Below are positions 23,306 through 32,387 of a DNA stretch of 64,000 nt, piece by piece; position 1 is the first letter of the stretch; each line of letters starts with the position of its first letter. Origin of the DNA: Spirosoma aureum (GTDB lineage: Bacteria; Bacteroidota; Bacteroidia; Cytophagales; Spirosomataceae); NCBI RefSeq assembly GCF_011604685.1, contig NZ_CP050063.1, positions 62,001 through 126,000 on the forward strand. Reading direction: 5' to 3'. Below the pieces are notes generated by a model, which searched no databases, was not told where the DNA came from, and saw only the letters and a program-made list of their open reading frames with translations. Position numbers and translations under genes: made by a program.

Positions 23306-25330
23306 ATGGCTGTAAAACCGGCCATTTACCTGATAAGCCTGCTCATTGGGCTCTGTACCTGGGTAGAGGCCCAGCCCTATGTGGCCTGGGTGAAGCATTA
23401 TGGCCCGGAGGAGGACTGGCACACCGGGAAGTCAATGCTATTTTCAGGATCGGCAGGGGTTTATGTGGTTCGGCACCAAGTTTGGTCTTAGCCGCTTCGA
23501 TGGAAAGACATTCACTACGTTCACTAAAGATCGCAACGGACTCGATTTTGACGATATTCATGCTATCGCACAAGATGCCAATGGTTTGTTATGGTTAATG
23601 GGGCCTTACCATGAAGCGCGGATAGCCATATTTAACCCGTTGACGAGTAAGCCGGTTGCTTTTAAAGACATACGTTATGCCCAACAGGATACCGCTTTCG
23701 TTCATGAAGCGGTAGGTCTGTTAAGTGGTCATGATGGTACTATCTTCTTAACGAACTTTCGCTCGGCTAAACTCACCGTTTACCAACCAACTAAGGGCGT
23801 GCGTTCTGTTTCTCTACCTCAGTTTAAAACACTGGGTAGCTTTCAGTCGACGGACGAAAATACGGTCTGGTGCATTGCCGATGATCGACATATTGTTGAA
23901 TTGACCCCCGACGGCCGTGTGCTGCATCAGTTTTCTCATGGGCAGGGCGATGAGATCAGCTGGCATTTCGGCCAGCGAAATGCGGGAATCGAGTTTTTCT
24001 ATTCGGTTTATAACCCGGCAAAAGGTGGTAAACGATTGTTTTACAGTATCGATGAACAGGGGCAGCGGCAGCAGTGGCCATCGGCCCTGATCGATGCAAT
24101 GGCTCGCTATACGGGCGCGATCTGCTATCCATTGAACCGGAATGGTCTACTATGGGATGGCATCACGCTGCGTGACTCCAACAACCGAACGCTGCTAACC
24201 ATTACCGACCAGACTGCTGGCGAAACCATTGAGAATCGTAGTTTTTACCGGGATCGGAGCGGTCTGCTTTGGTTAGGGACCAGCTTTGGTGTCTACCAGG
24301 TTAAATTAACGCCAAACTACTTCCACCGTTTGTTTTATCAGCCAGGCAACAAAGGCGATCAGGTAGCGGCCATTCGGGGTATCACGGTACTGGGCGATCA
24401 GGTATTTGCCAATCAGGAAAAGTTTGGTCTCTATTCGGTTCCGTGGCAAGGGGGTGTACCTAAAAAAGCATACGGAAATCGTTTTTTTGCTTATGGTTTA
24501 GCGCAGGATCGGCAGGGAAAACTGTTTAAAGGAGATGTCAATCAGGTGGTTCACTATGACCCATCGACGGGTAGTACTACCACTATTCCCCTACCCATCG
24601 ACTCGGAAGCCTGGGCACTATATCCCTGGAATTCTGACCAGTGGCTGGTGGGTACGCCAAAAGGACTTAGACTGATAAATCCCCAAAACCGACAGGCAAC
24701 CCAGTTTAATCAATACAATCAATTTACGGAACTGGCGCAGGGCCATATTCTCCACATCGCTCCTGACCGGCAGGGCACCATCTGGATTTGCGCGACGACC
24801 GGATTGTATACCATAGACCCGATAAAAGGCATTACTGCCCGCTACTGGAGCGGGGGTAAAGGTCGTTTTTACCTGCCCGCCGACAATTATCAGCATTTTT
24901 ATGCCGATAAGCAGGGAATTTACTGGCTGGCCACAGGAAAATGCCGGCCTGATTCGCTGGGATCGGAGGGCGCATCTGTACCGACAATTTCGACGCTCCG
25001 AGGGGTTATCCAACGACAACATCTATGCCGTCTATGCCGATGGGCGAGGGCATCTCTGGCTTAGCAGTGACTATGGCATTATGCAGTTCGATCCGATCCG
25101 GCTCACGACCCGTACCTACTTTGTGCAGGATGGTATTACCCAGAATGAGTTCAACCGGATTGCGCATGCCCAGGACAAGGCTGGTCGGATTTACTTCGGT
25201 GGTCTCAATGGAATCACAACCTTCGATCCGCAGGATTTTGCGGTCGAACCTCCACCGGCTCCACTCCCAATCCAACTGGTATCGTTCCGTCAGTTTGATC
25301 AGGCAAGTAATAAACTCATTGACAAAACGG
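23306..25330 (+). pseudogene. two-component-type beta-propeller sensor, frameshifted and truncated
   Basis: From the ATG at 23306 a signal peptide (MAVKPAIYLISLLIGLCTWVEA) leads into repeated propeller blades of the two-component regulator type, such as DRQGFMWFGTKFGLSRFDGKTF, DRSGLLWLGTSFGVY and GRGHLWLSSDYGIMQFDP. The reading frame must change three times to follow the homology: at 23408-23413 (GGAGGAGGA), 23441-23444 (T4) and 24935-24937. Each break is an apparent one-base deletion. The sequence ends after PIQLVSFRQFDQASNKLIDKT, where relatives continue into a Y_Y_Y domain, a membrane span and a kinase or other output domain. None of these is present. It is therefore a non-functional sensor remnant, or a misassembled one. 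It could once have been the regulator of a nearby locus. Confidence 0.8.
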
Positions 25331-25382
25331 AAGCCCCTTCACGGGCAGCACCAGTAGTACCAGCTTTAGCCAGAGCCTGGTA

Positions 25383-28300
25383 GTGAGTGGGTCGGGCAGT
25401 CAGAGTTTCAGTCTGGGTAGTCTGACCAATCTGCAAACGCTTAATCTAGTCACGAACCAGTTAAGTGACAGTATTCCCGCTAGTCTGGGTAATCTGACCA
25501 ACCTGCAACTGCTTTATCTGCTCCAAAACCAGTTAAGTGGCAGTATCCCGGCTAGTTTGAGTGCGCTAACGAACCTAATATCACTTATTCTGAGCAACAA
25601 CCAGTTGAGTGGTGATATCCCGGCTAGTCTGGGTAATATGGCCAATCTGCAATACCTTGAGCTGTTCAACAACCAGTTAAGTGGTAGTATCCCAGCTAGT
25701 CTGGGTAGTCTGACCAACCTGCTATCCCTTCGTCTGAACACGAAACAGTTGAGTGGCAGTATTCCATCTACGCTGGGTAGCCTGACCAACCTAACACTGC
25801 TTACTCTGTCTGATAACCAGTTGAGTGGGTGTTGGCCAGCTTCGCTGTCGGCCTTGTGTGGGCAAACTAATATGTTTTTCACCAACAACTCGGGCCTGCC
25901 TGGGGGAGGGAGTAATGCCGCCCTTGTTGCCTTCTGCAACACCGGGCAGGGCAGCGATGCTTTTGTGGCTACTGCCAGTGCCAGTGCCCCCACGGTGACT
26001 GTGGGCGGGGTGGTCAGTCTGAGTACTGCCGGGGGCACCAGCTATAGCTGGATAGCGCCCGCGGGAGCTCAACTCAGCAACCCGTCCACAGCGAATGTGG
26101 TCTCAGCCACACTGACCCAAGCCGGCCTACAGACCTTCACCGTAGTAGTCAGCAATGGGGGAACCTGTAGTCAGACGGCCACCGTTTCGGTGACGGCCAG
26201 CGGTGTTCAGCCCACCATTAGCGGTTTTGGGACTACGGTGAGTGTGGTCTGTGTGGGTAGCCCCGTGACCTTCACTGCCACGGTAGGCAACGTGTCGGGG
26301 AGCTATACCTACACGCTCACCAATGGCGGCAGTCCTCTAACCGGAAACAGTAGCAGTACCGCTTTCAGCCAGGGTCTGGTGGCTACCAGTTCCGGCAATC
26401 AGAGCTATTCATTGATTATTCGTAGTAATGACCTCTCGGCCAGTGCCACCACCAGCCTGATGGTGAATGCGCTACCTACCCCTAGCCTCCAGGCCAGTGG
26501 GACCCTGAGCTGTGCGATAACCAGTGTCACACTGACGGCCAGTGGAGGTTCTGTTTATACCTTCAGTGGGCCTGGACTAGTGAGTCAGAATGGCGAAAGT
26601 GGCACGGCGGTAGTGAACGCGGCTGGTACTTACTCGGTCACGGTCACCTCGGCAGGGGGCTGTTCGGCGACGGCCACTACGTTGGTCAGCAGCGACACCA
26701 CGGCGGCCACGGCTACCATTCTGGCTCCGGCCAGCACCACCCTCAGTTGCACGACAACGAGTAACAGCCTGACAGCTACGGGGGGCGATACCTATCACTG
26801 GGATGACAACTCGGCCAATGCCATTCGTACGGTTACCGAATCGGGCACTTATTCGGTGACGGTTACGGCTTCCAGTGGCTGCACCGCTGTAACGAATATA
26901 CTTGTAAGTGCTGACCAGAATGCTCCTCAGGTGAGCATTGCGGCATCGAGTACTGTTCTGACCTGTGCCAACCCATCGGTCACATTAACGGCCAATGGCA
27001 CCGGGTCCTTCCGGTGGAACACGGGCTCGCCCGAGAGCCAGATTTCGGTGAGTTCGTCGGGCACCTACTCGGTGACCCTGACCTCGCTCAGCAGCTGTAC
27101 GGCGAGCACCAGTATAATGGTTTCTGTGGATCAAACGGCTCCCTCCGTGAACATCAGTCCCAGCAGTGCCACTTTGACCTGCGCCAATCCATCGGTGACC
27201 TTAACCGCACAGGGATCGGGGGTTTTTCGCTGGAATACGGGTTCAGTTGAGTCACAAATCAATGTCACCACACCGGGGCTTTATTCGGTGACACTAACCA
27301 ATGGCAATGGCTGTTCGGCCGTTGCCACCAGAACGGTAGAGAGCAGCACCAATTTGCCTGCCCCTGGACTACTGGCCAGTGCCACCTCAACAACCAATCA
27401 ACCGATCTCGGTAACGGCTAGTGGCTGCTCGGGCATGCTAAACTGGTTTCCTCAGGGTGGCACAGGTCAGGCCAGTGGAGACGTCTATACGTTCAGCCAG
27501 CCCGGCAACTACACCCTCTCGGCGAGTTGCACGGTTGAGTCCTGCTCCAGTCCGCAGGCAAGTCCGTTGAGTTTGCAGATTCTGCCCGGTGGCTTTGCCA
27601 TTACCAAAGTGACGATGGTCAACTGTACGCTCATCGATCAGGCCAGAGGAAGCTATCAGGTTCGGTTCACTCCCCAGTACGTGGGGCAAAATGGCAACCT
27701 GATCAGTTTCTCGGTAGTCAATGAGATGCCAGCCACGACGGCTCCGGCTCCCTACTTACTTCAATTGTACAATGACAATCCGGTAATTACGCTGGTGGCT
27801 AATCAGGCGGGTAATCCCGAAGCGCGTTTTTCCTACAACTGGCTGGCTTCCTGCCAGACGGGCAACAACCCCAACAGTCCGCCTACGACCAGCGGAATCC
27901 CCAACCAGACCATCCTGGCGGGGCAGGCCTATCAATTACAGCTGACCAATTATTTCTCCGACCCTGATGGCCAATCGCTGACCTTCTCAGCGACGGGCTT
28001 ACCTGCGGGCTTGAACCTCAATGGCAGTCTAATCAGCGGCACTCCTTCTACGACGGGAGTCTTGACGGTGTCCATTACGGCACTTGACCCAGGTAGTTTG
28101 TCCGCCCAAACCAGCTTTCAGTTGACGGTCAACCCTATGCCTTCTACGCCAGCGGGCTTTACGATTGTGGGTGTCTCGACGGTGAGTTGTTCGGTCTTGA
28201 GCGCTGGTCTTCGTCGGGTAACGTTTACCCCCCAGTACGGCGGCACCGACAGTTCACCCATTAGTTTTTCGGTAGTCAACGAGATGGTGGCTACTACCAA

Positions 28301-28700
28301 TCCGGGACCGTATAGTCTGAATTTGTACACCGACAATCCCAATATTACCCTGACGGCTAAACAGGGGGCATCAACGGCTAGCTATGTCTACAACTGGCTT
28401 TCGGTCTGCAATCCACCTGCCCGGGTCGGTTCCGGGGAAGCCCCAACAGGCTTACAGGTCAAGGTACTGGGCAATCCTGTGGAGGGTAATGCTGTGGAGG
28501 TCGAGATTCGGGGTGTTTCAGGCCAGGCTGTTCAGTTGAATCTGGTGGACATGCAGGGCAACCTCCTGCATCAGCAGCGTCTTGAGGAAGCGGCTTCGCT
28601 GGAGCGGGTGATTTTGCCCATCCGTACGGGTCAGGGGATACTCCTCTTACAGGTCCATACGGCCAAAGAACACCAACAGATGAAGCTTTTGAGGCCTTAA
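25383..28700 (+). CDS. LRR and Ig-like repeat surface protein with type IX sorting-like C-terminus; native 5' end missing
   Basis: The formal GTG start gives 1105 residues, but the frame is open back to 25323 (NGSPFTGSTSSTSF), with no signal peptide, so the true beginning is absent. Six 24-residue leucine-rich repeats (about 14-157, consensus LTNLxxLxLxxNQLSGSIPASLG) are followed by Ig/PKD-like repeats (about 185-690). These include about 70-residue units containing GTYSVTVTSxxGC. Two copies of an FTPQY...ISFSVVNEM module flank a putative-Ig domain (GIPNQTILAGQAYQLQLTNYFSDPDG). The last 85 residues (LQVKVLGNPVEGNAVEVEI to MKLLRP) resemble a type IX secretion sorting domain. Such proteins are adhesins or gliding-type surface proteins. 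Without a signal peptide this copy would not be exported. Confidence 0.75.
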   Translation: MSGSGSQSFSLGSLTNLQTLNLVTNQLSDSIPASLGNLTNLQLLYLLQNQLSGSIPASLSALTNLISLILSNNQLSGDIPASLGNMANLQYLELFNNQLSGSIPASLGSLTNLLSLRLNTKQLSGSIPSTLGSLTNLTLLTLSDNQLSGCWPASLSALCGQTNMFFTNNSGLPGGGSNAALVAFCNTGQGSDAFVATASASAPTVTVGGVVSLSTAGGTSYSWIAPAGAQLSNPSTANVVSATLTQAGLQTFTVVVSNGGTCSQTATVSVTASGVQPTISGFGTTVSVVCVGSPVTFTATVGNVSGSYTYTLTNGGSPLTGNSSSTAFSQGLVATSSGNQSYSLIIRSNDLSASATTSLMVNALPTPSLQASGTLSCAITSVTLTASGGSVYTFSGPGLVSQNGESGTAVVNAAGTYSVTVTSAGGCSATATTLVSSDTTAATATILAPASTTLSCTTTSNSLTATGGDTYHWDDNSANAIRTVTESGTYSVTVTASSGCTAVTNILVSADQNAPQVSIAASSTVLTCANPSVTLTANGTGSFRWNTGSPESQISVSSSGTYSVTLTSLSSCTASTSIMVSVDQTAPSVNISPSSATLTCANPSVTLTAQGSGVFRWNTGSVESQINVTTPGLYSVTLTNGNGCSAVATRTVESSTNLPAPGLLASATSTTNQPISVTASGCSGMLNWFPQGGTGQASGDVYTFSQPGNYTLSASCTVESCSSPQASPLSLQILPGGFAITKVTMVNCTLIDQARGSYQVRFTPQYVGQNGNLISFSVVNEMPATTAPAPYLLQLYNDNPVITLVANQAGNPEARFSYNWLASCQTGNNPNSPPTTSGIPNQTILAGQAYQLQLTNYFSDPDGQSLTFSATGLPAGLNLNGSLISGTPSTTGVLTVSITALDPGSLSAQTSFQLTVNPMPSTPAGFTIVGVSTVSCSVLSAGLRRVTFTPQYGGTDSSPISFSVVNEMVATTNPGPYSLNLYTDNPNITLTAKQGASTASYVYNWLSVCNPPARVGSGEAPTGLQVKVLGNPVEGNAVEVEIRGVSGQAVQLNLVDMQGNLLHQQRLEEAASLERVILPIRTGQGILLLQVHTAKEHQQMKLLRP
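25422..25853 (+). repeat. six tandem 72-bp leucine-rich-repeat units
   Basis: Six consecutive 72-base units encode 24-residue LRRs. The core AACCAGTTAAGTGGCAGTAT-like segment recurs in most units with only a few changes. Such direct repeats are prone to recombinational copy-number change and to assembly collapse. Confidence 0.85.
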
Positions 28701-28717
28701 CGTTTGAAACTGGCTCA

Positions 28718-28751
28718 AGTAAGCCCAGACCTATTTTGATCCGGGCTTACT
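28718..28751 (+). terminator. hairpin after the LRR/Ig gene
   Basis: AGTAAGCCC (28718-28726) pairs with GGGCTTACT (28743-28751) across a 16-base loop, 18 bases after the stop codon. There is no U-tract, so it is a weak terminator candidate. Confidence 0.45.
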
Positions 28752-29115
28752 GATAACCAAGCGGAGTAAGGATGTGTATATACCATTAACTTACATCGCC
28801 TACTCCTGATTTTAGAAAATTTACCTAAGTATTAATGACAAATTTCCATTTCGATAGTCTACAAAGAGAGGAGCGGCATCGAGGTACCGCCTAAAGTGCC
28901 AAGGGTCTAGTAAATCATCATAATCCAGAAGAGTATAATTGCCCAAATGTTGAGCCAGCACCTGGTCAATAGGTCAAATTCTAGCAAAATTCTATACGTG
29001 CAGATTTTACAGCTATTAAACAAGAATACCGTATAATCAATAAATAAAGTGACTTTGTTTAAGCAAGAACGTCCAAATAGCACATTGGGTACCTATACCG
29101 TTCAACAAAATCATA
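28752..29115. other. intergenic region with a gene remnant
   Basis: Apart from the minus-strand coding-like fragment at 28821-28973, listed separately, I see no gene, repeat or RNA in this AT-rich stretch. Confidence 0.5.
28821..28973 (-). pseudogene. short coding-like fragment, unknown family
   Basis: A 50-codon minus-strand frame bounded by stops has protein-like composition, with segments such as LLDYDDLLDPWHFRRYL and FVDYRNGNLSLILR before its TAA. There is no ATG. A GTG would give 46 residues. It may be the 3' end of a decayed gene or a very small gene. I do not recognise the family. Confidence 0.3.
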
Positions 29116-29499
29116 ATGATGATTACTAAAAAGCAAGTTAGCAAGAGCGCTACCATACGTACTTCTGACCTGCTCTCTCCCATAGAAAACTGGCAGCAGG
29201 CTGCCACCAAGTTCTATAATTTGTATAAGATTTTAATGCAAACCATTGCCGTACGTGAGCAGGTAGAACGTCTTTCAACCTATAAGGGTACTCTTCCCCT
29301 TCGTCAGTATTCGTCCTGTGAGCTTGAACAGTTGCGGAAAGCGATGTTTGACGAACTCCATCAGCTAGTAAATGACATGAATGAACTGTCATGCTTTGAT
29401 CAGGATATCGAACGGCTTCATTCACATACGTTAAAACTTCAACAGCAGGCTAAACGAATCCAGCGGGCTCTTGTCTTAAGCTCACTGAATGCCTCCTAG
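29116..29499 (+). CDS. hypothetical helical protein, 127 aa
   Basis: I do not recognise this protein. It has no signal peptide or membrane segment and is predicted by eye to be mostly helical, with heptad-like stretches (about 35-60, and 95-120: IERLHSHTLKLQQQAKRIQRAL) that could form a coiled coil. Two ATG codons in a row open the frame. A near-consensus TGACTTTG lies about 65 bases upstream. It stands alone among AT-rich non-coding DNA, so context gives no functional clue. The protein-like composition supports a real gene. Confidence 0.5.
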   Translation: MMITKKQVSKSATIRTSDLLSPIENWQQAATKFYNLYKILMQTIAVREQVERLSTYKGTLPLRQYSSCELEQLRKAMFDELHQLVNDMNELSCFDQDIERLHSHTLKLQQQAKRIQRALVLSSLNAS

Positions 29500-29746
29500 G
29501 AAAACTTCCATCGCTGTATTGTAAGCAATCTACCGCCGATTCAAAGCAGTGTATCTTTAAATCTGATAGCCTGTTCTATTTTTTGGCGATGGAGTTTTTC
29601 CTATTTATAGGCTCCAAATTGACTCCAATGGATTAGTTGCCGATACTTTTTCACTCTTAATCAATAGGTTTGCCTCACTTCTCCGTTATTTCTCTAGCGA
29701 GGCTTCCCGCTTCACCATACCAGTATGCCACTCTATACTACCTGAA

Positions 29747-29774
29747 GCCCGGCCGCATCTTGTTGCAGTCGGGC
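29747..29774 (+). terminator. GC-rich hairpin followed by a T-rich stretch
   Basis: GCCCG (29747-29751) pairs with CGGGC (29770-29774), with an inner GCA/TGC pairing. CTTTCTTT follows. It could end a transcript from the 29116 gene or from an unannotated RNA. Confidence 0.4.
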
Positions 29775-29820
29775 CTTTCTTTAGTATAAGTGAATAACAA
29801 ATAGTAGTTTCGCCTTGAAA

Positions 29821-29851
29821 AACAAACTTTGTTCTTCGAACAAGTTTGTTT
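29821..29851. promoter_or_regulatory. AACAAACTT...AAGTTTGTT hairpin
   Basis: A stem of about 13 pairs with one bulged T closes on a three-base loop inside GTTCTTCGAAC. It lies between two terminator-like hairpins. No gene is adjacent on either strand. The role is unknown. Confidence 0.45.
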
Positions 29852-29869
29852 TGGTGTGGATAGAAGCGG

Positions 29870-29902
29870 AAAGCCCGGCTCATTTTGAAGTCGGGCTTTT
29901 TC
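29870..29902 (+). terminator. rho-independent terminator, orphan
   Basis: AAAGCCCG (29870-29877) pairs with CGGGCTTT (29892-29899) and runs into further T residues. This is a good intrinsic terminator, but the nearest upstream plus-strand gene ends about 370 bases earlier. Confidence 0.6.
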
Positions 29903-30512
29903 ATTGGCTATTAATCACAGAAGTGACCGCCAGAGTTATCTATTTAAGACGATATGATCTTTAGTTTGGCGTTTAACAGATCAGAGCAAATGTACTCACG
30001 ACATAGGCTTTTCAGGAGATAATTAGCGCCTGTTTTATTCGAAAAAAAAATCAGTTAGTCCCATCAATGATAAACGATGAAACTCCGCCAACTAAAAAGT
30101 CGGACGATATTCTTTCTATTCAACTAATAATTAACCCTGCCAGACAATAAAACCTGACAGGGTGAACCGTACGAATGGCGTCTATCTCATTATATACAGC
30201 TCCCCATTTAAAGCTACGCTGCTGTAAAGAGATACTTGTAAAGGACTAATGAATTAATTAACCGGCAAATAAGCGTATTTATGTATTTTCTCTGGAATAA
30301 ACACCGGCCTAAACTCATCACTCACCGACGAGTTTGAATCGTATTAGCGCCAGGATTATTCACCGCTGGCAGTGTAAACAAAATAACACTACACCTCAAA
30401 GCGACTCGAGCTATCCTGAACGCCAGTCATAAACATTTAGTCAAGTTGTTTTACGCCACTTACCAAATGATATATCTGTTATTAAAAGAAGCAATGACTA
30501 AATCATTAGGCT

Positions 30513-30761
30513 TCATTGTCCTCTTTTGTCAGCCCAGTTTTTTTTGACAACTAACTGATCTACTTCCAGTTCGCCAATTCGAAGTTTACGAATGTTAGCT
30601 CGTCCAATGCGCAATTGCCCAACGGCCAGGGCTCCGATCGCCAAGACTCCTACAGCTAAAGCACCAACAGCCAGAGCTCCGATCGCCAGTTGCCCTACCC
30701 TGGCTTGACCAATTCCACGTTTCCCAATTCGTAACGGCAATGAAAACCCTTTCTTTGACAT
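30513..30761 (-). CDS. small pentapeptide-like repeat protein, 82 aa
   Basis: The protein is almost wholly built of five-residue units (residues 11-73), for example AIGAL, AVGAL, AVGVL, AIGAL, AVGQL, RIGRA, RIGEL. It has a basic N-terminus (MSKKGFSLPLRIGKR) and a charged tail. The period of five with an alternating small/aliphatic pattern resembles pentapeptide-repeat right-handed beta-helices, though the usual A(D/N)LxX consensus is not strictly followed. I recall similar small A-I-G-x-L repeat proteins in other bacteria but know no assigned function. The repeats begin within ten residues of the ATG, so the protein is a free-standing unit and not a domain. It lies divergent from the GNAT gene. 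Confidence 0.65.
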   Translation of the reverse strand: MSKKGFSLPLRIGKRGIGQARVGQLAIGALAVGALAVGVLAIGALAVGQLRIGRANIRKLRIGELEVDQLVVKKNWADKRGQ

Positions 30762-30876
30762 GACCTGGTCTTATTTAGTGCTATAATAAAGATACTATCT
30801 TTTGAGTTTTGTTGTGAGGTATCGTTCTATTGACCAGAATAACGTTCATTTGTGGCCGTATCAGTCATTTTATTTA

Positions 30877-31413
30877 ATGTATTCGCCTTTCCTTTATTCA
30901 CCACGTCTGCTATTTATTGCCAGCTCACCAACTTTATTGCAAGCTGAGCTAGAAGATACTTTACAGTTAGCTCAATTACTCAATGTAGATACGCCTTCTG
31001 ACTGGCCGCCAGGCGAATATGATAAAGATGCCATTCAGTTTTTTCTGGACCAACTTCTAGCCGGTGGACGGGATGCAATTGGCTGGTATAGCTGGTACGT
31101 TATTGCTTATCCAACGACAACAACACCAGCTACTTTAGTGGCTGCCGGTGGTTATTTTGGCCCACCCAGTACGGAAGGAGTACTCGAAATTGGGTATTCG
31201 GTTTCTGAGTTTTGGCGAGGCCAAGGCATAGCCACCGAAGTTATTGCTACCCTACTGAATCATGGATGGCAACAAATAGGTGTTAAACGAATCATTGCCC
31301 ATACATTACCCACGAATAAAGCATCGATCGGGGCATTAATTAAAAACGGATTTTACCAAATAGACAGCGATGATCCAGAAAAATTGTGCTTCGAACGGCT
31401 TCCTATTGCCTAG
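30877..31413 (+). CDS. GNAT-family N-acetyltransferase
   Basis: I choose the ATG at 30877 (MYSPFLYSPRLLFIASSPTLL), because GNAT proteins of this type begin with a T/SPRLLLI-like strand. A TTG at 30802 would add 25 unconserved residues. The acetyl-CoA-binding motif A is visible as IGYSVSEFWRGQGIATEVIATLLNHG, followed by VKRIIAHTLPTNKASIGALIKNGF. The 178-residue length is typical. Such RimJ/L-like enzymes acetylate amino groups of proteins or small molecules, and the substrate is not deducible. It stands alone in the accessory region. Confidence 0.85.
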   Translation: MYSPFLYSPRLLFIASSPTLLQAELEDTLQLAQLLNVDTPSDWPPGEYDKDAIQFFLDQLLAGGRDAIGWYSWYVIAYPTTTTPATLVAAGGYFGPPSTEGVLEIGYSVSEFWRGQGIATEVIATLLNHGWQQIGVKRIIAHTLPTNKASIGALIKNGFYQIDSDDPEKLCFERLPIA

Positions 31414-31610
31414 CTGCCGATCACGTTTACTAAAGAATATTTAAGCTAATCTGCTGCAATAATCACTGGTGAATCGGTCGTATAAGCCATCACCCTCTGG
31501 GCATTCCTTTCCTGAAAATTACGGCTAATGCGATAGGCTCAATAAATTATACCTTTAGTCAGCAAATCAGTGAGAAAGCTGATCCAGTATTCGCTGATAC
31601 TAAACTTTTA

Positions 31611-32387
31611 TTACTTTTTGGTTGCTGGTAGTTGCTTAACGAGCACGAAGTCGAGATAAGCAAGATTAGACCCTTTGTTGTAGTGTAAGGTAAGCAGATT
31701 GGTCCCTGCTACGGGAAAGGTAACTTCACCAACGGTAGCCTGGGTCCACCGATGAAAATCCCCGGTATTCTCAGGCAGTATCAGGTCAACGGCTTTTTTA
31801 TTATTCAGCCATAACGACGATTTGTTATCCTGAAAGCCATAAACAGTAATGATCTTGTAGAGGCCTGGTACTTTTATGTCAACAGTATAATTGGTCCATT
31901 CGCCATCATCCTGCCAGCCAATATATAACTGGTTTACTTTGGGATCAACTTTATTGGGATGATTGAAATCCGCAAAGTCCTTTGTAAACGAAATATCAAC
32001 ACCTTCATTGGCCCGAAAATGCACCAGATATTCGGGTACGCCTGGTCGCTGATGGTCGGGTTCACGATTGAGTTTCCCACTTCCATTATTAATTAGGTCG
32101 GTATCGTGATAAGCGATACCTTCTCCACCCAGATCATAGTAAGCCAGTTCAAGGCGTCCGGGTATTAGCTGCGCACCCTGTGTATATTCAGCATCTTTAA
32201 ACGGCTTACCTTTATATCCTTTTGGTACCTGAGCAAAAGGAGCGGAAGTAGTCACTACCAGCATCAATACCACGCCCAGTATTGTTTTATCAAAAACGCC
32301 CCTAAAAACGCATGAGTCAATTTGCCTGATCTGCCTGTGTATGTTGTTCAAGAGGTGGTATTTCATTTGCATCAGAGACTTGATCAT
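31611..32387 (-). CDS. secreted carbohydrate-binding (CBM6/35-like) protein
   Basis: The 258-residue product has an unusually long N-terminal stretch before a hydrophobic export segment (about 35-53, TILGVVLMLVVTTSAPFAQ), so the true start may be an internal ATG. The mature part is one beta-sandwich of the CBM6/CBM35 type: KPFKDAEYTQGAQLIPGRLELAYYDLGGEGIAYHDTD at its start, then GEWTNYTVDIKVPGLYKIITVYG and TNLLTLHYNKGSNLAYLDFVLVK at its end. Such modules bind glycans and usually sit on glycosidases, but here there is no catalytic domain. It may be a stand-alone binding protein. No PUL partner is adjacent. Confidence 0.75.
   Translation of the reverse strand: MIKSLMQMKYHLLNNIHRQIRQIDSCVFRGVFDKTILGVVLMLVVTTSAPFAQVPKGYKGKPFKDAEYTQGAQLIPGRLELAYYDLGGEGIAYHDTDLINNGSGKLNREPDHQRPGVPEYLVHFRANEGVDISFTKDFADFNHPNKVDPKVNQLYIGWQDDGEWTNYTVDIKVPGLYKIITVYGFQDNKSSLWLNNKKAVDLILPENTGDFHRWTQATVGEVTFPVAGTNLLTLHYNKGSNLAYLDFVLVKQLPATKK

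Larger units (their letters stand above)
29500..30512. other. 1-kb AT-rich region without a convincing gene
   Basis: Short open frames here lack coding character. It holds three hairpins between 29747 and 29902 and a minor inverted repeat (ACCCTG at 30134, CAGGGT at 30158). I see no tRNA, no IS element and no CRISPR repeats. Confidence 0.5.

Noticed and set aside
25422..25853. Regular repeats considered as a CRISPR array
   Set aside because: The 72-base units are contiguous coding LRRs with no unique spacers.
29686..29904. 72-codon minus-strand frame
   Set aside because: It runs straight through three hairpins including an intrinsic terminator, which explains its odd sequence better than coding does.
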